Below, one piece after another: positions 29,780-38,282 of a DNA stretch of 64,000 nt. The stretch comes from Streptomyces justiciae (GTDB lineage: Bacteria; Actinomycetota; Actinomycetes; Streptomycetales; Streptomycetaceae). The DNA lies in the NCBI RefSeq assembly GCF_015163075.1, contig NZ_JADDXU010000004.1, forward strand, positions 558,001 through 622,000, given 5' to 3'. The notes beneath the pieces are model-generated. The model had not been told where the DNA came from. It worked only from the letters and a program-made list of their open reading frames with translations, and ran no database searches. The translations under genes and the position numbers were made by a program. How positions within the stretch are numbered: position 1 is the first letter of the stretch; each line of letters opens with the position of its first letter.

Positions 29780-30433
29780 ATGCAGTTCCGTGACCGCAGC
29801 CATGCGGGGCGGGAGCTCGCCGCGCGGCTGCTCAGCCGGCAGGAGAAGGGCGTACTCCCTCATCCGGTGGTCCTGGCGCTGCCCCGCGGCGGCGTGCCGG
29901 TGGCCCGTGAGGTGGCCGACGCTCTCGATGCGCCGCTGGACGTTCTGGTGGCCCGCAAGATCGGCATGCCGTTCCAGGAGGAGTACGGCGTCGGCGCGCT
30001 GGCCGGGGACGACCCGCCGCTCTTCGACGCGCAGGCCATGGATCGGACGGGCCTGAGCGAGAGCGCCTTGGCAGACGTCGTGGAGCGCGAGCGGGCGGAG
30101 GCCCACCGCAGGGAGGAACGCTACCGGCGGGGCCGTCCGGCTCCGGACCTGAGAGGACGTACCGCGATCATCGTCGACGACGGCGTGGCCACCGGATCCA
30201 CCGCGCGCGCCGCGCTGCACCATGTCCGTCGCCAAGCCCCCGAGCGCGTGGTCCTGGCGGTGCCGGTGTGCTCGCCGCAGGCGGCCGAGCTGCTGAGCGG
30301 CGAGGCCGACGACGTGGTCTGCCTGTACCAGCCGGACGCGTTCAGGTCCGTGGGCCAGTGGTACGACGACTTCGAGCAACTGACGGACGAGGACGTGCTC
30401 AAGGCACTCCACGGGACGTCCGCGGAAGGCTGA
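29780..30433 (+). CDS. Phosphoribosyltransferase family protein
   Basis: The 217-residue protein has the PRPP-binding motif AIIVDDGVATGSTARAAL (about residues 131-148) and the N-terminal RGGVPVAREVADALDAPLDVLVARKIG typical of the stand-alone phosphoribosyltransferases often found with stress genes or dienelactone-hydrolase-like domains. The precise base acceptor is unknown. ATG 29780 opens FRDRSHAGRELA, the conserved start of the group. It converges on the beta-helix gene with 12 bp between. Confidence 0.9.
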   Translation: MQFRDRSHAGRELAARLLSRQEKGVLPHPVVLALPRGGVPVAREVADALDAPLDVLVARKIGMPFQEEYGVGALAGDDPPLFDAQAMDRTGLSESALADVVERERAEAHRREERYRRGRPAPDLRGRTAIIVDDGVATGSTARAALHHVRRQAPERVVLAVPVCSPQAAELLSGEADDVVCLYQPDAFRSVGQWYDDFEQLTDEDVLKALHGTSAEG

Positions 30434-30445
30434 CGGGTCGGCGGT

Positions 30446-31051
30446 TCACGTCCCTTCGTGACCGAGGATCACGTCCTGGCGGTGGGAGCCGTAGAACTCG
30501 CTCTGGCGCGCCATGATCTCGCGCATCGAGGTGCCCCGCGGGACCCCGTACACCGTGCCGGGGAAGTCCAGCTCGCGCTGCACGGCCCAGATGTCCTCGT
30601 GCCGCTCGGGCGAGAAGAGCTGGGCCGGATCGCCCACGGCGATCCACCCGATGGGTACGACGGCTTCCGGCTCCAGCCGGGAATTGGCGTGCACCACGGC
30701 GTTGATCCGTACCTCGGCGGCGGCGCCCACGACCGAACCCGGGAACAGGGTCACGCCGGTGGCGAGGAACGCCTCGTTCTCGACACGGGCGCCGTTGACG
30801 TGGGCGTGGGGTCCGATCAGCACGGCGTCCCCGATCACCGCCGGATGCGTCGCACGCCCGCGGACCAGGGCGTTCTCCATCACCACGGTGTTCTCCCCGA
30901 CCGTCACCTCACCGTCCTCCGCGGTGAGCACCGCCCCGTGCAGCACCCGCACTCCTTCACCGAGGACTACGGCCCCGCACACCGTGGCGGAGGCAGCGAC
31001 ATAGGCCGAGTCCGGTACGACGGGCCTCCGGCCTCGGTGCTCGATGAGCAT
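30446..31051 (-). CDS. Left-handed beta-helix protein (gamma-carbonic-anhydrase-like)
   Basis: This 201-residue protein has hexapeptide repeats over about residues 10-140 (VVPDSAYVAASATVCGAVVLGEGVRVLHGAVL...), forming an LbetaH prism. Histidines in ATHPAVIGD and IGPHAHVNG are spaced as in gamma-carbonic anhydrase/PaaY proteins, where they bind zinc between subunits. A C-terminal helical tail (about 150-201) packs on the helix in such proteins. Activity is not provable from sequence. ATG 31051. Confidence 0.87.
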   Translation of the reverse strand: MLIEHRGRRPVVPDSAYVAASATVCGAVVLGEGVRVLHGAVLTAEDGEVTVGENTVVMENALVRGRATHPAVIGDAVLIGPHAHVNGARVENEAFLATGVTLFPGSVVGAAAEVRINAVVHANSRLEPEAVVPIGWIAVGDPAQLFSPERHEDIWAVQRELDFPGTVYGVPRGTSMREIMARQSEFYGSHRQDVILGHEGT

Positions 31052-31252
31052 GACGTCTCCTCTCGGTCCGGTACGCCTCCGCCGTCGAACGCGGCTGCTC
31101 TTGGCTCCGTCCCGTCACAGGCGGCCGGGTAGCCCCTGACCCGACGACCGAAACACTCATGGTGGACACGGCGGGTAGGCGGTGACCGGCCCGGATTCAT
31201 CCGGCTCGAAAACAGTTTTCCGAGCCGCCCGAGAGGCCCATACCCTCCGGAC

Positions 31253-31801
31253 ATGGATCTCCGCGAAGAACTTCCGGGTGACAAACAGGCTGTACGGGAC
31301 GTTCACCTGCAGGCGTTCGGTGACCATGGCCCTGTCGTGGCCGACCTGGTCGACACCCTGCGGGACACCCTCACCACCGGGGACGGTCTCTCTCTGGTCG
31401 CTGAGCAGGACACGCAGGTCGTCGGCCACGTCATGTTCACCCGCAGTCTTCTCGACGCCCCTCGGAGGCTGGTCGACGTGCAAGTCCTCAGTCCGTTGGG
31501 CGTGATCCCCAAGCTCCAGAAGCGCGGTATCGGTTCGGCCCTGGCTCGACACGGGCTCGGCATCCTCGCCGAACGGGATGTCCCGCTGGTCTTCCTGGAG
31601 GGCGACCCGGGCTATTACTCGCGTTTCGGCTTCGCGCCCGGTGGTGGTCTCGGCTTCCGCAAACCGTCCCTGCGTATCCCGGACGGTGCCTTCCAGGTCA
31701 TCAGGTTCCCGGAGTACGAACCGTGGATGACGGGGACGCTGGTCTATCCGGAGCCGTTCTGGCGGCATGACTGCGTCGGCCTCCGTGACCCCGACGCGTA
31801 G
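31253..31801 (+). CDS. GNAT family N-acetyltransferase (YhbS-like)
   Basis: The 182-residue protein has GNAT blocks VVGHVMFTRSLL, VLSPLGVIPKLQKRGIGSALARHGL (acetyl-CoA loop QKRGIG) and VFLEGDPGYYSRFGFAPGG. The YYSRFGF form is typical of the YhbS subgroup. Substrate unknown. It is divergent from the beta-helix gene across 201 bp. Confidence 0.92.
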   Translation: MDLREELPGDKQAVRDVHLQAFGDHGPVVADLVDTLRDTLTTGDGLSLVAEQDTQVVGHVMFTRSLLDAPRRLVDVQVLSPLGVIPKLQKRGIGSALARHGLGILAERDVPLVFLEGDPGYYSRFGFAPGGGLGFRKPSLRIPDGAFQVIRFPEYEPWMTGTLVYPEPFWRHDCVGLRDPDA

Positions 31802-31844
31802 CGGCGCGAGCGCCGAGACTGCGTCCATGCCCTCAAGCGGCCAT

Positions 31845-32174
31845 CTACTTCGGCGGCAAGCTCGCCGCGAAGTTGCGTCCCTCGTCGAGCCAGGCGCCGA
31901 GCGCGTCGTCCTCCGCGACCGCGGCCCCGTCGACCACGATCCAGCCGCGCATCGGGCGTCCGGTCATGTCGAAGACACGTGTGCCCGGCCGGGCGAGGGC
32001 GGTGTCGGTCGCGTCCGGGCCGACCCGGACCATGAGGTCGTCGCCGGTGACACCGACGGCCATGTTGCCGTCGTACAGGAACGCCACCCCGCCGAACATA
32101 CGTTTCTCGGTGACGGCCGGGTCGGTACCGAGCCGCTCCCTGATCCGCTCCGCCAGCCCCTCGTCGTACGCCAT
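31845..32174 (-). CDS. TfoX N-terminal domain family protein
   Basis: The 109-residue protein matches the TfoX N-terminal domain: ERIRERLGTDPAVTEKRMFGGVAFLYDGNMAVGV and LMVRVGPD, ending in a helical region. The name comes from the Haemophilus competence factor, but stand-alone actinobacterial members have no known competence role. ATG 32174 is 7 bp after the SRPBCC stop, so the two genes form an operon. Confidence 0.88.
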   Translation of the reverse strand: MAYDEGLAERIRERLGTDPAVTEKRMFGGVAFLYDGNMAVGVTGDDLMVRVGPDATDTALARPGTRVFDMTGRPMRGWIVVDGAAVAEDDALGAWLDEGRNFAASLPPK

Positions 32175-32181
32175 CGTCGCC

Positions 32182-32631
32182 TCACTCCTGTTCCAGAAGT
32201 CTCGCTTCGAGGTCCCGCAGGTCCTTGACCAGGTTGCCGCGGACCTGCCGGGCCAGCAGCGGTGCCGCCAGCCGGTAGAAACCTCCCTCGCCGCCCTGGA
32301 CGCGGATGCGGGCGAGGGTGCCGTCCGGGTGGGGCTCAAAGGTGTACGTGACGTGCATCGGCATAGGGCCGGACACCGAGACCATGTCCAGCAGCGACGG
32401 CGGTTCGTACGCGGCGACCCGCAGCACGTAGTCGATCCGCCGGCCCAGGAAGTACGCCGTACGGGTCACCTCGGCGCCGGTCCCGAAGCCGCCGCCCTCC
32501 GCCTCCGCGGTGAGTGCTGCTGTACGAATCCCCTGCGTCCAGTCGGCGTCGTGACGCCAGTCCATGGCGTACGCGGCCACACGGTCGGGCGGCAGCGGGA
32601 TGACGCGGTCGGCCGTCACGTCGATCGTCAT
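32182..32631 (-). CDS. SRPBCC (START-like) family protein
   Basis: The 149-residue protein has the polyketide-cyclase/START helix-grip pattern: VIPLPPDRVAAYAMDWRHDADWTQGI, VRVAAYEPPSLLDM and a C-terminal helix LARQVRGNLVKDLRDLEARLLEQE. It likely binds a small hydrophobic ligand. ATG 32631 is chosen because MTIDVTADRVIPLPP begins at the first strand; the frame is open to 32679. Upstream partner of the TfoX-like gene. Confidence 0.87.
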   Translation of the reverse strand: MTIDVTADRVIPLPPDRVAAYAMDWRHDADWTQGIRTAALTAEAEGGGFGTGAEVTRTAYFLGRRIDYVLRVAAYEPPSLLDMVSVSGPMPMHVTYTFEPHPDGTLARIRVQGGEGGFYRLAAPLLARQVRGNLVKDLRDLEARLLEQE

Positions 32632-32698
32632 GGCATCGAGCATCCGCCTCTTGGGGAGGGGCCACCACCCGGTACGCACATGCGGAGGACGTCCCGCG

Positions 32699-33757
32699 TC
32701 AGAGCTCCGTGCTCGGCCAGTCCAGCAACCGCGCGCCGATCACGGCGGTCTGGAGCATGTAGCGGTGGGCCGGGTCGGACGGGTCGGCGCCGGTGAGCTG
32801 GTGGATGCGTTGAAGGCGGTACGTCATGGCCCGCACGCTCAGCGAGAGGCGGCGGGCGGCCTCGGCGGCGACGCAGCCGGAGTCGAAGTAGGCGGTGAGG
32901 GTGTCGAGGAGGGGCTGGGCGCCGCCGCGGGCGGTGGTGAGCGGGCCGAGCGCGTTGACCACGAGGTCGGCCATGGCCTGCCGGTCGCGGGTGAGGACGG
33001 GGTAGACGAGGAGGTCGGTGGCGCGCAGCAGCGGCTCGTCGAGATCGAGACGCTCCGCCAGTTCCAGGGCGCTCAGGGCCTCTTCGTACGACTGCACGAC
33101 CCCGCCGGGGCCCGGCTGCGGGCGGCCGATGGCGACCCGGCCGCCGTCGGTGGCGGCGTGCGCCTGCTTGGCGAAGTAGGGCAGGACCTCGTCCTCGTGG
33201 CCGGGGGCGATGCACAGGAGCCTGCCGTCCTTGGTGGTGAGCAGGACGTTGCGGTTGCCGAAGCGGCTGATCAGGGCCTGCTCCACCCGCCGGGGCACGG
33301 CACCGCCCTCGTCGTAGGCGGTCGGGCCCTGTGCGACGGCGACGGCGTGGGCGTGGGACAGGCGCAGTCCGAAGCGCTCGGCGCGTTCGGCGAGGCGGCC
33401 CAGGTCGCTGCGGCCGTAGAGGAGGTCGTCGATGAACTCCCGGCGGGCCGCCTCCTCCTGACGCACCGCCAGGCGCTGGGCGCGTTCGTAGCCTTCGGCG
33501 AAGGCGTCGATGACCTGCTGTACGGCGGCGAGTGTGCTGTCGGCCGAGCCGGGGGCGTCCGGCCAGGCGGCGCGGGCCGCGGCGAGGTGGGTGACGACCA
33601 GGGCGCGCAGACCGTGGCCGGCGTCCGCTGCCTGTTCCCCGAGTACGCGCCGGGACTCGATCTCCGCACGGGTGAGACGGCGGCCGGTGGCCGAGACGTC
33701 CGCGAGGATGCGGGCATAGCCGTCCAGATACTGCTCGGGTATCTCCCGCTGCGTCAC
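32699..33757 (-). CDS. PucR/CdaR-type transcriptional regulator
   Basis: The 352-residue protein has a C-terminal PucR helix-turn-helix (about 285-345): LLDTLTAYFDSGCVAAEAARRLSLSVRAMTYRLQRIHQLTG. In front is a GGDEF-like/CdaR middle region (about 145-260), and the N-terminus is helical (about 1-130). Family members sense purines, sugars or other metabolites. ATG 33757. No clear target is adjacent; the gap to the next gene holds only a gene remnant. Confidence 0.9.
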   Translation of the reverse strand: MTQREIPEQYLDGYARILADVSATGRRLTRAEIESRRVLGEQAADAGHGLRALVVTHLAAARAAWPDAPGSADSTLAAVQQVIDAFAEGYERAQRLAVRQEEAARREFIDDLLYGRSDLGRLAERAERFGLRLSHAHAVAVAQGPTAYDEGGAVPRRVEQALISRFGNRNVLLTTKDGRLLCIAPGHEDEVLPYFAKQAHAATDGGRVAIGRPQPGPGGVVQSYEEALSALELAERLDLDEPLLRATDLLVYPVLTRDRQAMADLVVNALGPLTTARGGAQPLLDTLTAYFDSGCVAAEAARRLSLSVRAMTYRLQRIHQLTGADPSDPAHRYMLQTAVIGARLLDWPSTEL

Positions 33758-34260
33758 GTCGTCCCCCGCAATCTTGATGCCCTGGTGACGGCTTCTTAGC
33801 GCTTCACCGGCATGCAGACCTTAGTGAACTCTGCCGGGAACCGGCAATGCGCGGGCGGACGTCGGGCGGGCATCATGCCGTGCGGGGAGCACTGCGGATG
33901 GTTCCGGTGCCGGGCACCGGCAGGTGTGCGGCACCGGGACCGGGCGCAGACAGTGGGACGTCCAGGGGGCGCGCGGGGTGCCGGAAGGGGCGGACGATGC
34001 GGACACTTGTCGAGGCCGCCACCGGGTTCCCCGTGATCCTCTGCACCACCGCCCTGATCGTGGTCGTGGGGTTCTGGCTGCTGGTCGGCCGGGGTGCTGC
34101 GGCTGATGGTGCCGGTCGCCGCGCTCTGCGCCGACTGGTGGCTGATGTGTGTTGTTACGACCGCTGCACCGACTCCGTCGGCTCATCGCCCGCCTCGACG
34201 AACACGAAAGTGCCGAAAACCCGGCGATATCGGCGATCATCCCCTGGATACTGGTCGCCC
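33758..34260. other. Intergenic stretch with a decayed membrane-protein gene (503 bp)
   Basis: No intact gene is found. A membrane-protein-like opening at 33997 loses its frame after about 33 codons; similar-looking segments continue in two other frames toward 34259 (described separately). The first 200 bp probably hold the PucR promoter. Confidence 0.5.
33997..34259 (+). pseudogene. Remnant of a small Streptomyces membrane protein
   Basis: From ATG 33997 (GGAAGGGG upstream) the frame reads MRTLVEAATGFPVILCTTA and a hydrophobic stretch ending GFWLLVGRG. This is the typical start of a Streptomyces membrane protein of about 200 residues, usually beside a flotillin gene (recall, not a search). 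The hydrophobic frame then shifts: the +1 frame gives VLRLMVPVAALCADWW, and a third frame gives RRLIARLDEHESAENPA up to the APH gene. This pattern fits several small indels in a gene already shortened. It may be chance reading of high-GC DNA after the first 35 codons. Confidence 0.4.
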
Positions 34261-35013
34261 ATGGACATGGATGAGGTCGAAGTCGTCGTCGCCCATTCCG
34301 AGCGTGCGACGCTGCGCGTCGGTGACGTGTTCCTGAAGGTGGATGCCGATCAGGCGCGCATCGACGTCGAGGTCGAGGCGATGGCTCTCGCGCCGGTCCC
34401 GACCCCGGAGGTCCTGTGGCGCAAGCCGCCCGTGCTGGCGATCGCCGCCGTGCCGGGCACGGCGCTCGGTCGTCTCGGCAAGCCGTCGACCGCGTCGCCG
34501 GCGGCGTGGGCCGCGGTCGGCGCCGCCGTTCGGAAGCTGCACGAAGCGCCGTTGCCGCCCTGGGTCGGCCAGCGCCGCCGGGGTCCCGACGAATTGCTGA
34601 CGGAACTCGAGGGCGAATGCGAGTTGCTCGTGGCGAGCGGCGTCCTCCCCGCCGACCTGGTCACCCGTAACCGTCAGGTCGCCGAAGCCGCGATCCGGCA
34701 GTGGACTCCCGCGTTCACGCACGGCGACCTCCAGATCGACCACGTCTTCGTCGACGCCGACGAGGTCACGGGCATCATCGACTGGTCCGAGGCGGGCCGG
34801 GGTGACGCCCTGTCCGACCTCGCCACGTTGACGATCGGACACCCCGAGCACCTTGACGACGTCATCGCCGGATACGGCACCGACATCGACCTCGACGTGA
34901 TCCGTGCATGGTGGTCGCTGCGCAGTCTGCTGGGAGTTCGCTGGCTGGTCGAGCACGGCTTCGACCCCTTCGCGCCGGGCTGTGAGGTCGACGTGCTGAA
35001 ATCCCGGATGTGA
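34261..35013 (+). CDS. APH-family phosphotransferase
   Basis: The 250-residue protein has the kinase-like catalytic loop FTHGDLQIDHVFVDADEVTGIIDWSEAG. It has the HGD aspartate as base and the IDW aspartate as metal ligand; the Asn usual in HGDxxxxN is His here, as in some other actinobacterial members. Upstream, the N-lobe is short (VFLKVD is the ATP-Lys region). Many such proteins phosphorylate small molecules other than aminoglycosides, so resistance cannot be claimed. ATG 34261 fits the first strand. Confidence 0.85.
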   Translation: MDMDEVEVVVAHSERATLRVGDVFLKVDADQARIDVEVEAMALAPVPTPEVLWRKPPVLAIAAVPGTALGRLGKPSTASPAAWAAVGAAVRKLHEAPLPPWVGQRRRGPDELLTELEGECELLVASGVLPADLVTRNRQVAEAAIRQWTPAFTHGDLQIDHVFVDADEVTGIIDWSEAGRGDALSDLATLTIGHPEHLDDVIAGYGTDIDLDVIRAWWSLRSLLGVRWLVEHGFDPFAPGCEVDVLKSRM

Positions 35014-35340
35014 GGTCCGCGAAGCCATGACGGCGCTGCGGGAGTGCTTGACCAGCCGTCGACGTGCTCAGCGCAATCGCCATGGCCGGGCCGCAGATTC
35101 TCATGGACCGTGAGAAGCGCTCGCTCGCCCTTGGTGCGTCGTTGAGGTGTTCGGTCAACGGCTCGCTGTGTATGGGGCGTTGGGGTTGTCGGGGCAGGTG
35201 TGGTGATATGCCGCGTGTGGGGTGTTCGGCGGTCACTTCCCGCTCGTTCGCCGTTCATCTGTCGCCTTGATCCTCCACACACGCGGCGCGGTCGCGCGGC
35301 GGGAGGCAGCCGTGGAAGGCAGCGGCAACCAGGAGGCGTC
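35014..35340. other. Gene-free stretch before the PHP-domain gene (327 bp)
   Basis: I see no gene or clear hairpin. The last 20 bases hold the strong ribosome binding site AGGAGG of the PHP gene. Short open frames on both strands lack ribosome binding sites and do not resemble known proteins. Confidence 0.5.
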
Positions 35341-37047
35341 ATGGGACACGGACATCACCACCACAGTCACGATCACGACCACAGTCACGGTCACGCGCAC
35401 GAGGCGGCTTCCGCCCTGCCCGCCGCATTCGACACCTCCGTGCCCGACGAGGCCCTCACCCCCGAGCAGCAGTCCCGCCGCACCTTGCTGCGCCGGGCCG
35501 GGCTGCTCGGGGCGGGACTTGCCGCCGGTAACGTCCTTGCCGCCGCCACCCCGGCAGCCGCCGCTCCCGCCTCCGGCGGCCGACGGTCCCAGGGCTTCCT
35601 GTGGCTGGCCGGTGACCACCACATCCACACCCAGTACAGCAGCGACGGCAAGTACCGCGTCGTCGACCAGGTCCGCCAGGGCGCCCGGCACGGCTTGGAC
35701 TGGATGGTCATCACCGATCACGGCAGCGCGACGCACGCCAAGATCGGCGTCGACAAGGTGAACCCGGACATCAGGCAGGCCCGTGCCGCCTACGAGGACA
35801 CGCTCGTCTTCCAGGGCCTGGAGTGGAACATCCCGGCCGCCGAGCACGGCACCGTCTTCGTGCACCCCGGCAAGAACGAGGTCGCCGTCCTCAAGCAGTT
35901 CGAGACCGACTACGACGGCAGCGTGAAGAGCGCGAGCGACTCCACGCCCGCCAACGAGGCGCTGGCCGTCGCGGGCCTGAACTTCCTCGCCGAGCAGGTG
36001 CAGCGGCGCAAGGTGAAGGACGCGCTGATGCTCGCCAACCACCCGGCGCGGCGCGGTGTCGACTCCCCGCACGAGATCCGCGGCTGGCGTGACGCCACCG
36101 GCTCGGGCCGGCAGATAGCCGTCGGCTTCGAGAGCGCCCCCGGCCATCAGGCCGCCGGACTGCCCGCGCCCCTGGGCATGGCCCGCGCCCGCGGCATCTA
36201 CGACAACAGCCCCAGCGCCAACTCCTTCGCCGGCTACCCCCTGGAGAGCTACCGCACCTGGGGCGGCTTCGACTGGATGACCGCCACCGTCGGCGGACTG
36301 TGGGACAGCCTCCTCGCCGAGGGCAAGCCGTGGTGGATCACCGCCAACAGCGACAGCCACCAGGTCTACGGCGACACCGCGGTGCGCGGGCCCGGCGGCG
36401 ACTTCAACGCCAACGGCCGCTACGAGGACCCGGTCTACGGCGGCAAGATCGACATCACGCAGGGCGACTACTGGCCCGGCCAGTACAGCCGTACCCACGT
36501 GGGAGCCGACGGCTTCTCCTACGCCGCGGTCATGGACGGCATCCGCGCCGGCCGGGTCTGGGTCGACCACGGACAGCTCCTCGACGGCCTGGACGCCAGG
36601 GTCGCGGGCGGCGGCCGGTGGGCCACGCTGGGCGGCGCCCTGCACGTGAAGAAGGGCACGAGCGTCACGCTGACGGTCGACGTGGCGCTCGCGGGCGGCC
36701 CCAACTGGGCCGGCTACGTGCCCAAGCCGGCGCGCGTGGACGTCATCCAGGGCGATGTCACCGGGCCGGTCGCGGACAAGGACACGTTCACCGCGCCGAC
36801 GGCGAAGGTGGTGCGCTCCTACGAGGTGGACAAGTCCTCCGGCGTCGTCCGGCTGACCTACCAGCTCGGCCGGGTGGACCGGCCGCTGTACGTCCGTCTG
36901 CGCGGCAGCGACGGCAACCGGACCGCCGTCGGAGCGATGGGCGCGGCCGTCGACCCGGCGGGCCCGGCCATCGACGTCGTGGGTGACGCCGACCCGTGGC
37001 TCGACCTGTGGTTCTACTCCAACCCGATCTGGGTCCTGCCGTCGTGA
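35341..37047 (+). CDS. Tat-exported PHP-domain metallo-phosphoesterase with His-rich leader
   Basis: The 568-residue protein starts at ATG 35341 (AGGAGG upstream). The first 20 residues are an alternating His/Asp/Ser/Gly run with 11 histidines. After about 25 more residues comes a Tat motif RRTLLRRAGLLGAGLAAG and a cleavage region PAAAAPAS. The PHP domain (about 90-360) has the metal motifs GDHHIHTQYSSDG, MVITDHGS, ANHPAR and ANSDSHQ. A C-terminal beta domain (about 420-568) follows. It likely hydrolyses a phosphoester outside the membrane. The next gene overlaps by GTGA, so the two are coupled. Confidence 0.87.
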   Translation: MGHGHHHHSHDHDHSHGHAHEAASALPAAFDTSVPDEALTPEQQSRRTLLRRAGLLGAGLAAGNVLAAATPAAAAPASGGRRSQGFLWLAGDHHIHTQYSSDGKYRVVDQVRQGARHGLDWMVITDHGSATHAKIGVDKVNPDIRQARAAYEDTLVFQGLEWNIPAAEHGTVFVHPGKNEVAVLKQFETDYDGSVKSASDSTPANEALAVAGLNFLAEQVQRRKVKDALMLANHPARRGVDSPHEIRGWRDATGSGRQIAVGFESAPGHQAAGLPAPLGMARARGIYDNSPSANSFAGYPLESYRTWGGFDWMTATVGGLWDSLLAEGKPWWITANSDSHQVYGDTAVRGPGGDFNANGRYEDPVYGGKIDITQGDYWPGQYSRTHVGADGFSYAAVMDGIRAGRVWVDHGQLLDGLDARVAGGGRWATLGGALHVKKGTSVTLTVDVALAGGPNWAGYVPKPARVDVIQGDVTGPVADKDTFTAPTAKVVRSYEVDKSSGVVRLTYQLGRVDRPLYVRLRGSDGNRTAVGAMGAAVDPAGPAIDVVGDADPWLDLWFYSNPIWVLPS

Positions 37048-37556
37048 CGCCGTACGCACTCACGCTGGACCCCGGCGTCCGGGAGCTGCGCGCGGGCGAT
37101 CACCTGCTCCAGGAGCTGGCCACCGAACTCGCCCTCCCCGAGGGCGTGTTCGGCTGCACGCACCTGGTACGGGGAGACCGTCCGCGCGTCGCGCTCTCCC
37201 TCGCCGTGCCGTCCGAGCCGCTCCTGAGCACCGTCCGGGAGCGGCTCGCCGCGCGAGGCCATGACGTGCGCGACGGTCTGCCCGACCCGGTGGGCCGTGC
37301 CGTCCTCTACCCGGGGGCCGCCGCCGTCACCGGCACACTGACGATCGCGGAACTGCTCACACGCTCGGCGATCGACCGCGTGACGGTACTGGGCACCCCC
37401 GGCCCGCCCGCTCCCGGCACGTTGCTGGTGACCCGCGATCACGTTCGCCCGCAGTGGCAGGACGGCGAACTCGTCCTGGCGGCCGTGCCGGCGGCTGGGG
37501 GAGTGCTGGTCCCGTTCGAGGTGCCGGAGCCGACTCCGTGCTGCGCGGACCACTGA
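37044..37556 (+). CDS. Conserved hypothetical protein coupled to the PHP gene
   Basis: This 170-residue soluble protein starts at GTG 37044, overlapping the PHP stop by four bases (GTGA). The sequence is alpha/beta with no signal peptide or membrane segment, and two adjacent cysteines stand near the end (TPCCADH). I do not recognise a domain. Coupling suggests it works with the PHP protein, yet it lacks an export signal while the PHP protein is Tat-exported. Confidence 0.72.
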   Translation: MTPYALTLDPGVRELRAGDHLLQELATELALPEGVFGCTHLVRGDRPRVALSLAVPSEPLLSTVRERLAARGHDVRDGLPDPVGRAVLYPGAAAVTGTLTIAELLTRSAIDRVTVLGTPGPPAPGTLLVTRDHVRPQWQDGELVLAAVPAAGGVLVPFEVPEPTPCCADH

Positions 37557-37599
37557 CACCGCACACCGGAATCAGTGGCCCAACACCAGCCGGCTGCGG

Positions 37600-38268
37600 T
37601 CAGCACACTCGTCCCCGGCCTGCCGGCCCAGCGGTCAGCCGGCGCAAGGCTGCCGCCTCCTGATGTGGGCCACCGCCCTCGTGGGCGTTGAACCCGTAGA
37701 CGTTGATCTGCTTGTCCGGGTGCGACCAGGCGTTGAAGGCGGCGAAGACCGTGGACGGCGGTGCGACCTGGTCCTCCAGGGCCGTTGAGAAGAGGGCCGG
37801 GGCCTTGGCTCGGGCGGCGAAGTGGACGCCGTCGAAATAGGAGAGGGTCTCGTGGACCTGTGTGGCCCGCGTGCGGTGGACGGCGATCGCCATAGGGGAT
37901 GCCGTTGGTGCCGCCGGCCGCGAGCGCGCCGCTTCCACGGCGCGGACGGCATCGGTGAAGACACGGCGGTAGTAGTAGTCGTGCGGCGACTCGATGCCGC
38001 GCGTCATGAAGCCGGGGTACGAGGGTGCCGAGCCGACCGGGTCCGGTGTGTCCCCGCCGGCCATGCGGGCGCCTTGTCCACGGGTGTCCATCACGAAGTG
38101 GGCCCGGCCCGCGGCGGGCCAGAGCAGATGCATGTGAGGGAGCCCGCGGCCCCCTCCGTAGCCGATGAACTGGACCACCACAGGGAGCGGCGTGGTGGTC
38201 CGGGCGGGGATCGTCAGCCGGCCCTTCACCGGGTGGCCGCCGAATCCGTTGAACGTCACGTCGTACAC
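37600..38268 (-). pseudogene. Decayed acetylxylan esterase (AXE1/cephalosporin-C deacetylase family)
   Basis: The frame matches AXE1 esterases in pieces: VYDVTFNGFGGHPVKGRLTIP, QFIGYGGGRGLPHMHLLWPAAG, MDTRGQGARM, then LSYFDGVHFAARAKAPALFSTALEDQVAPPSTVFAAFNAW and AHEGGG. About 70 N-terminal residues are missing: the CE12 gene's stop is 14 bp upstream of the first usable codon. The segment between SRPA and AVHRTR, where GxSQGG with the catalytic Ser should lie (about 60 residues), is deleted in frame. It keeps the Asp/His part but no nucleophile, so it should be inactive. It ends the leftward rhamnogalacturonan operon. Confidence 0.85.
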
Positions 38269-38282
38269 CTCGGGCAGTCGGC

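Noticed and set aside
34261..35013. Aminoglycoside resistance gene.
   Set aside because: Only the general APH kinase fold is visible; the sequence does not match a known resistance subgroup that I can recognise.
35040..35160. Transposase remnant on the minus strand (a TKGERALL-like stretch).
   Set aside because: Only eight residues looked familiar; no DDE residues, terminal repeats or target duplication were found around it.
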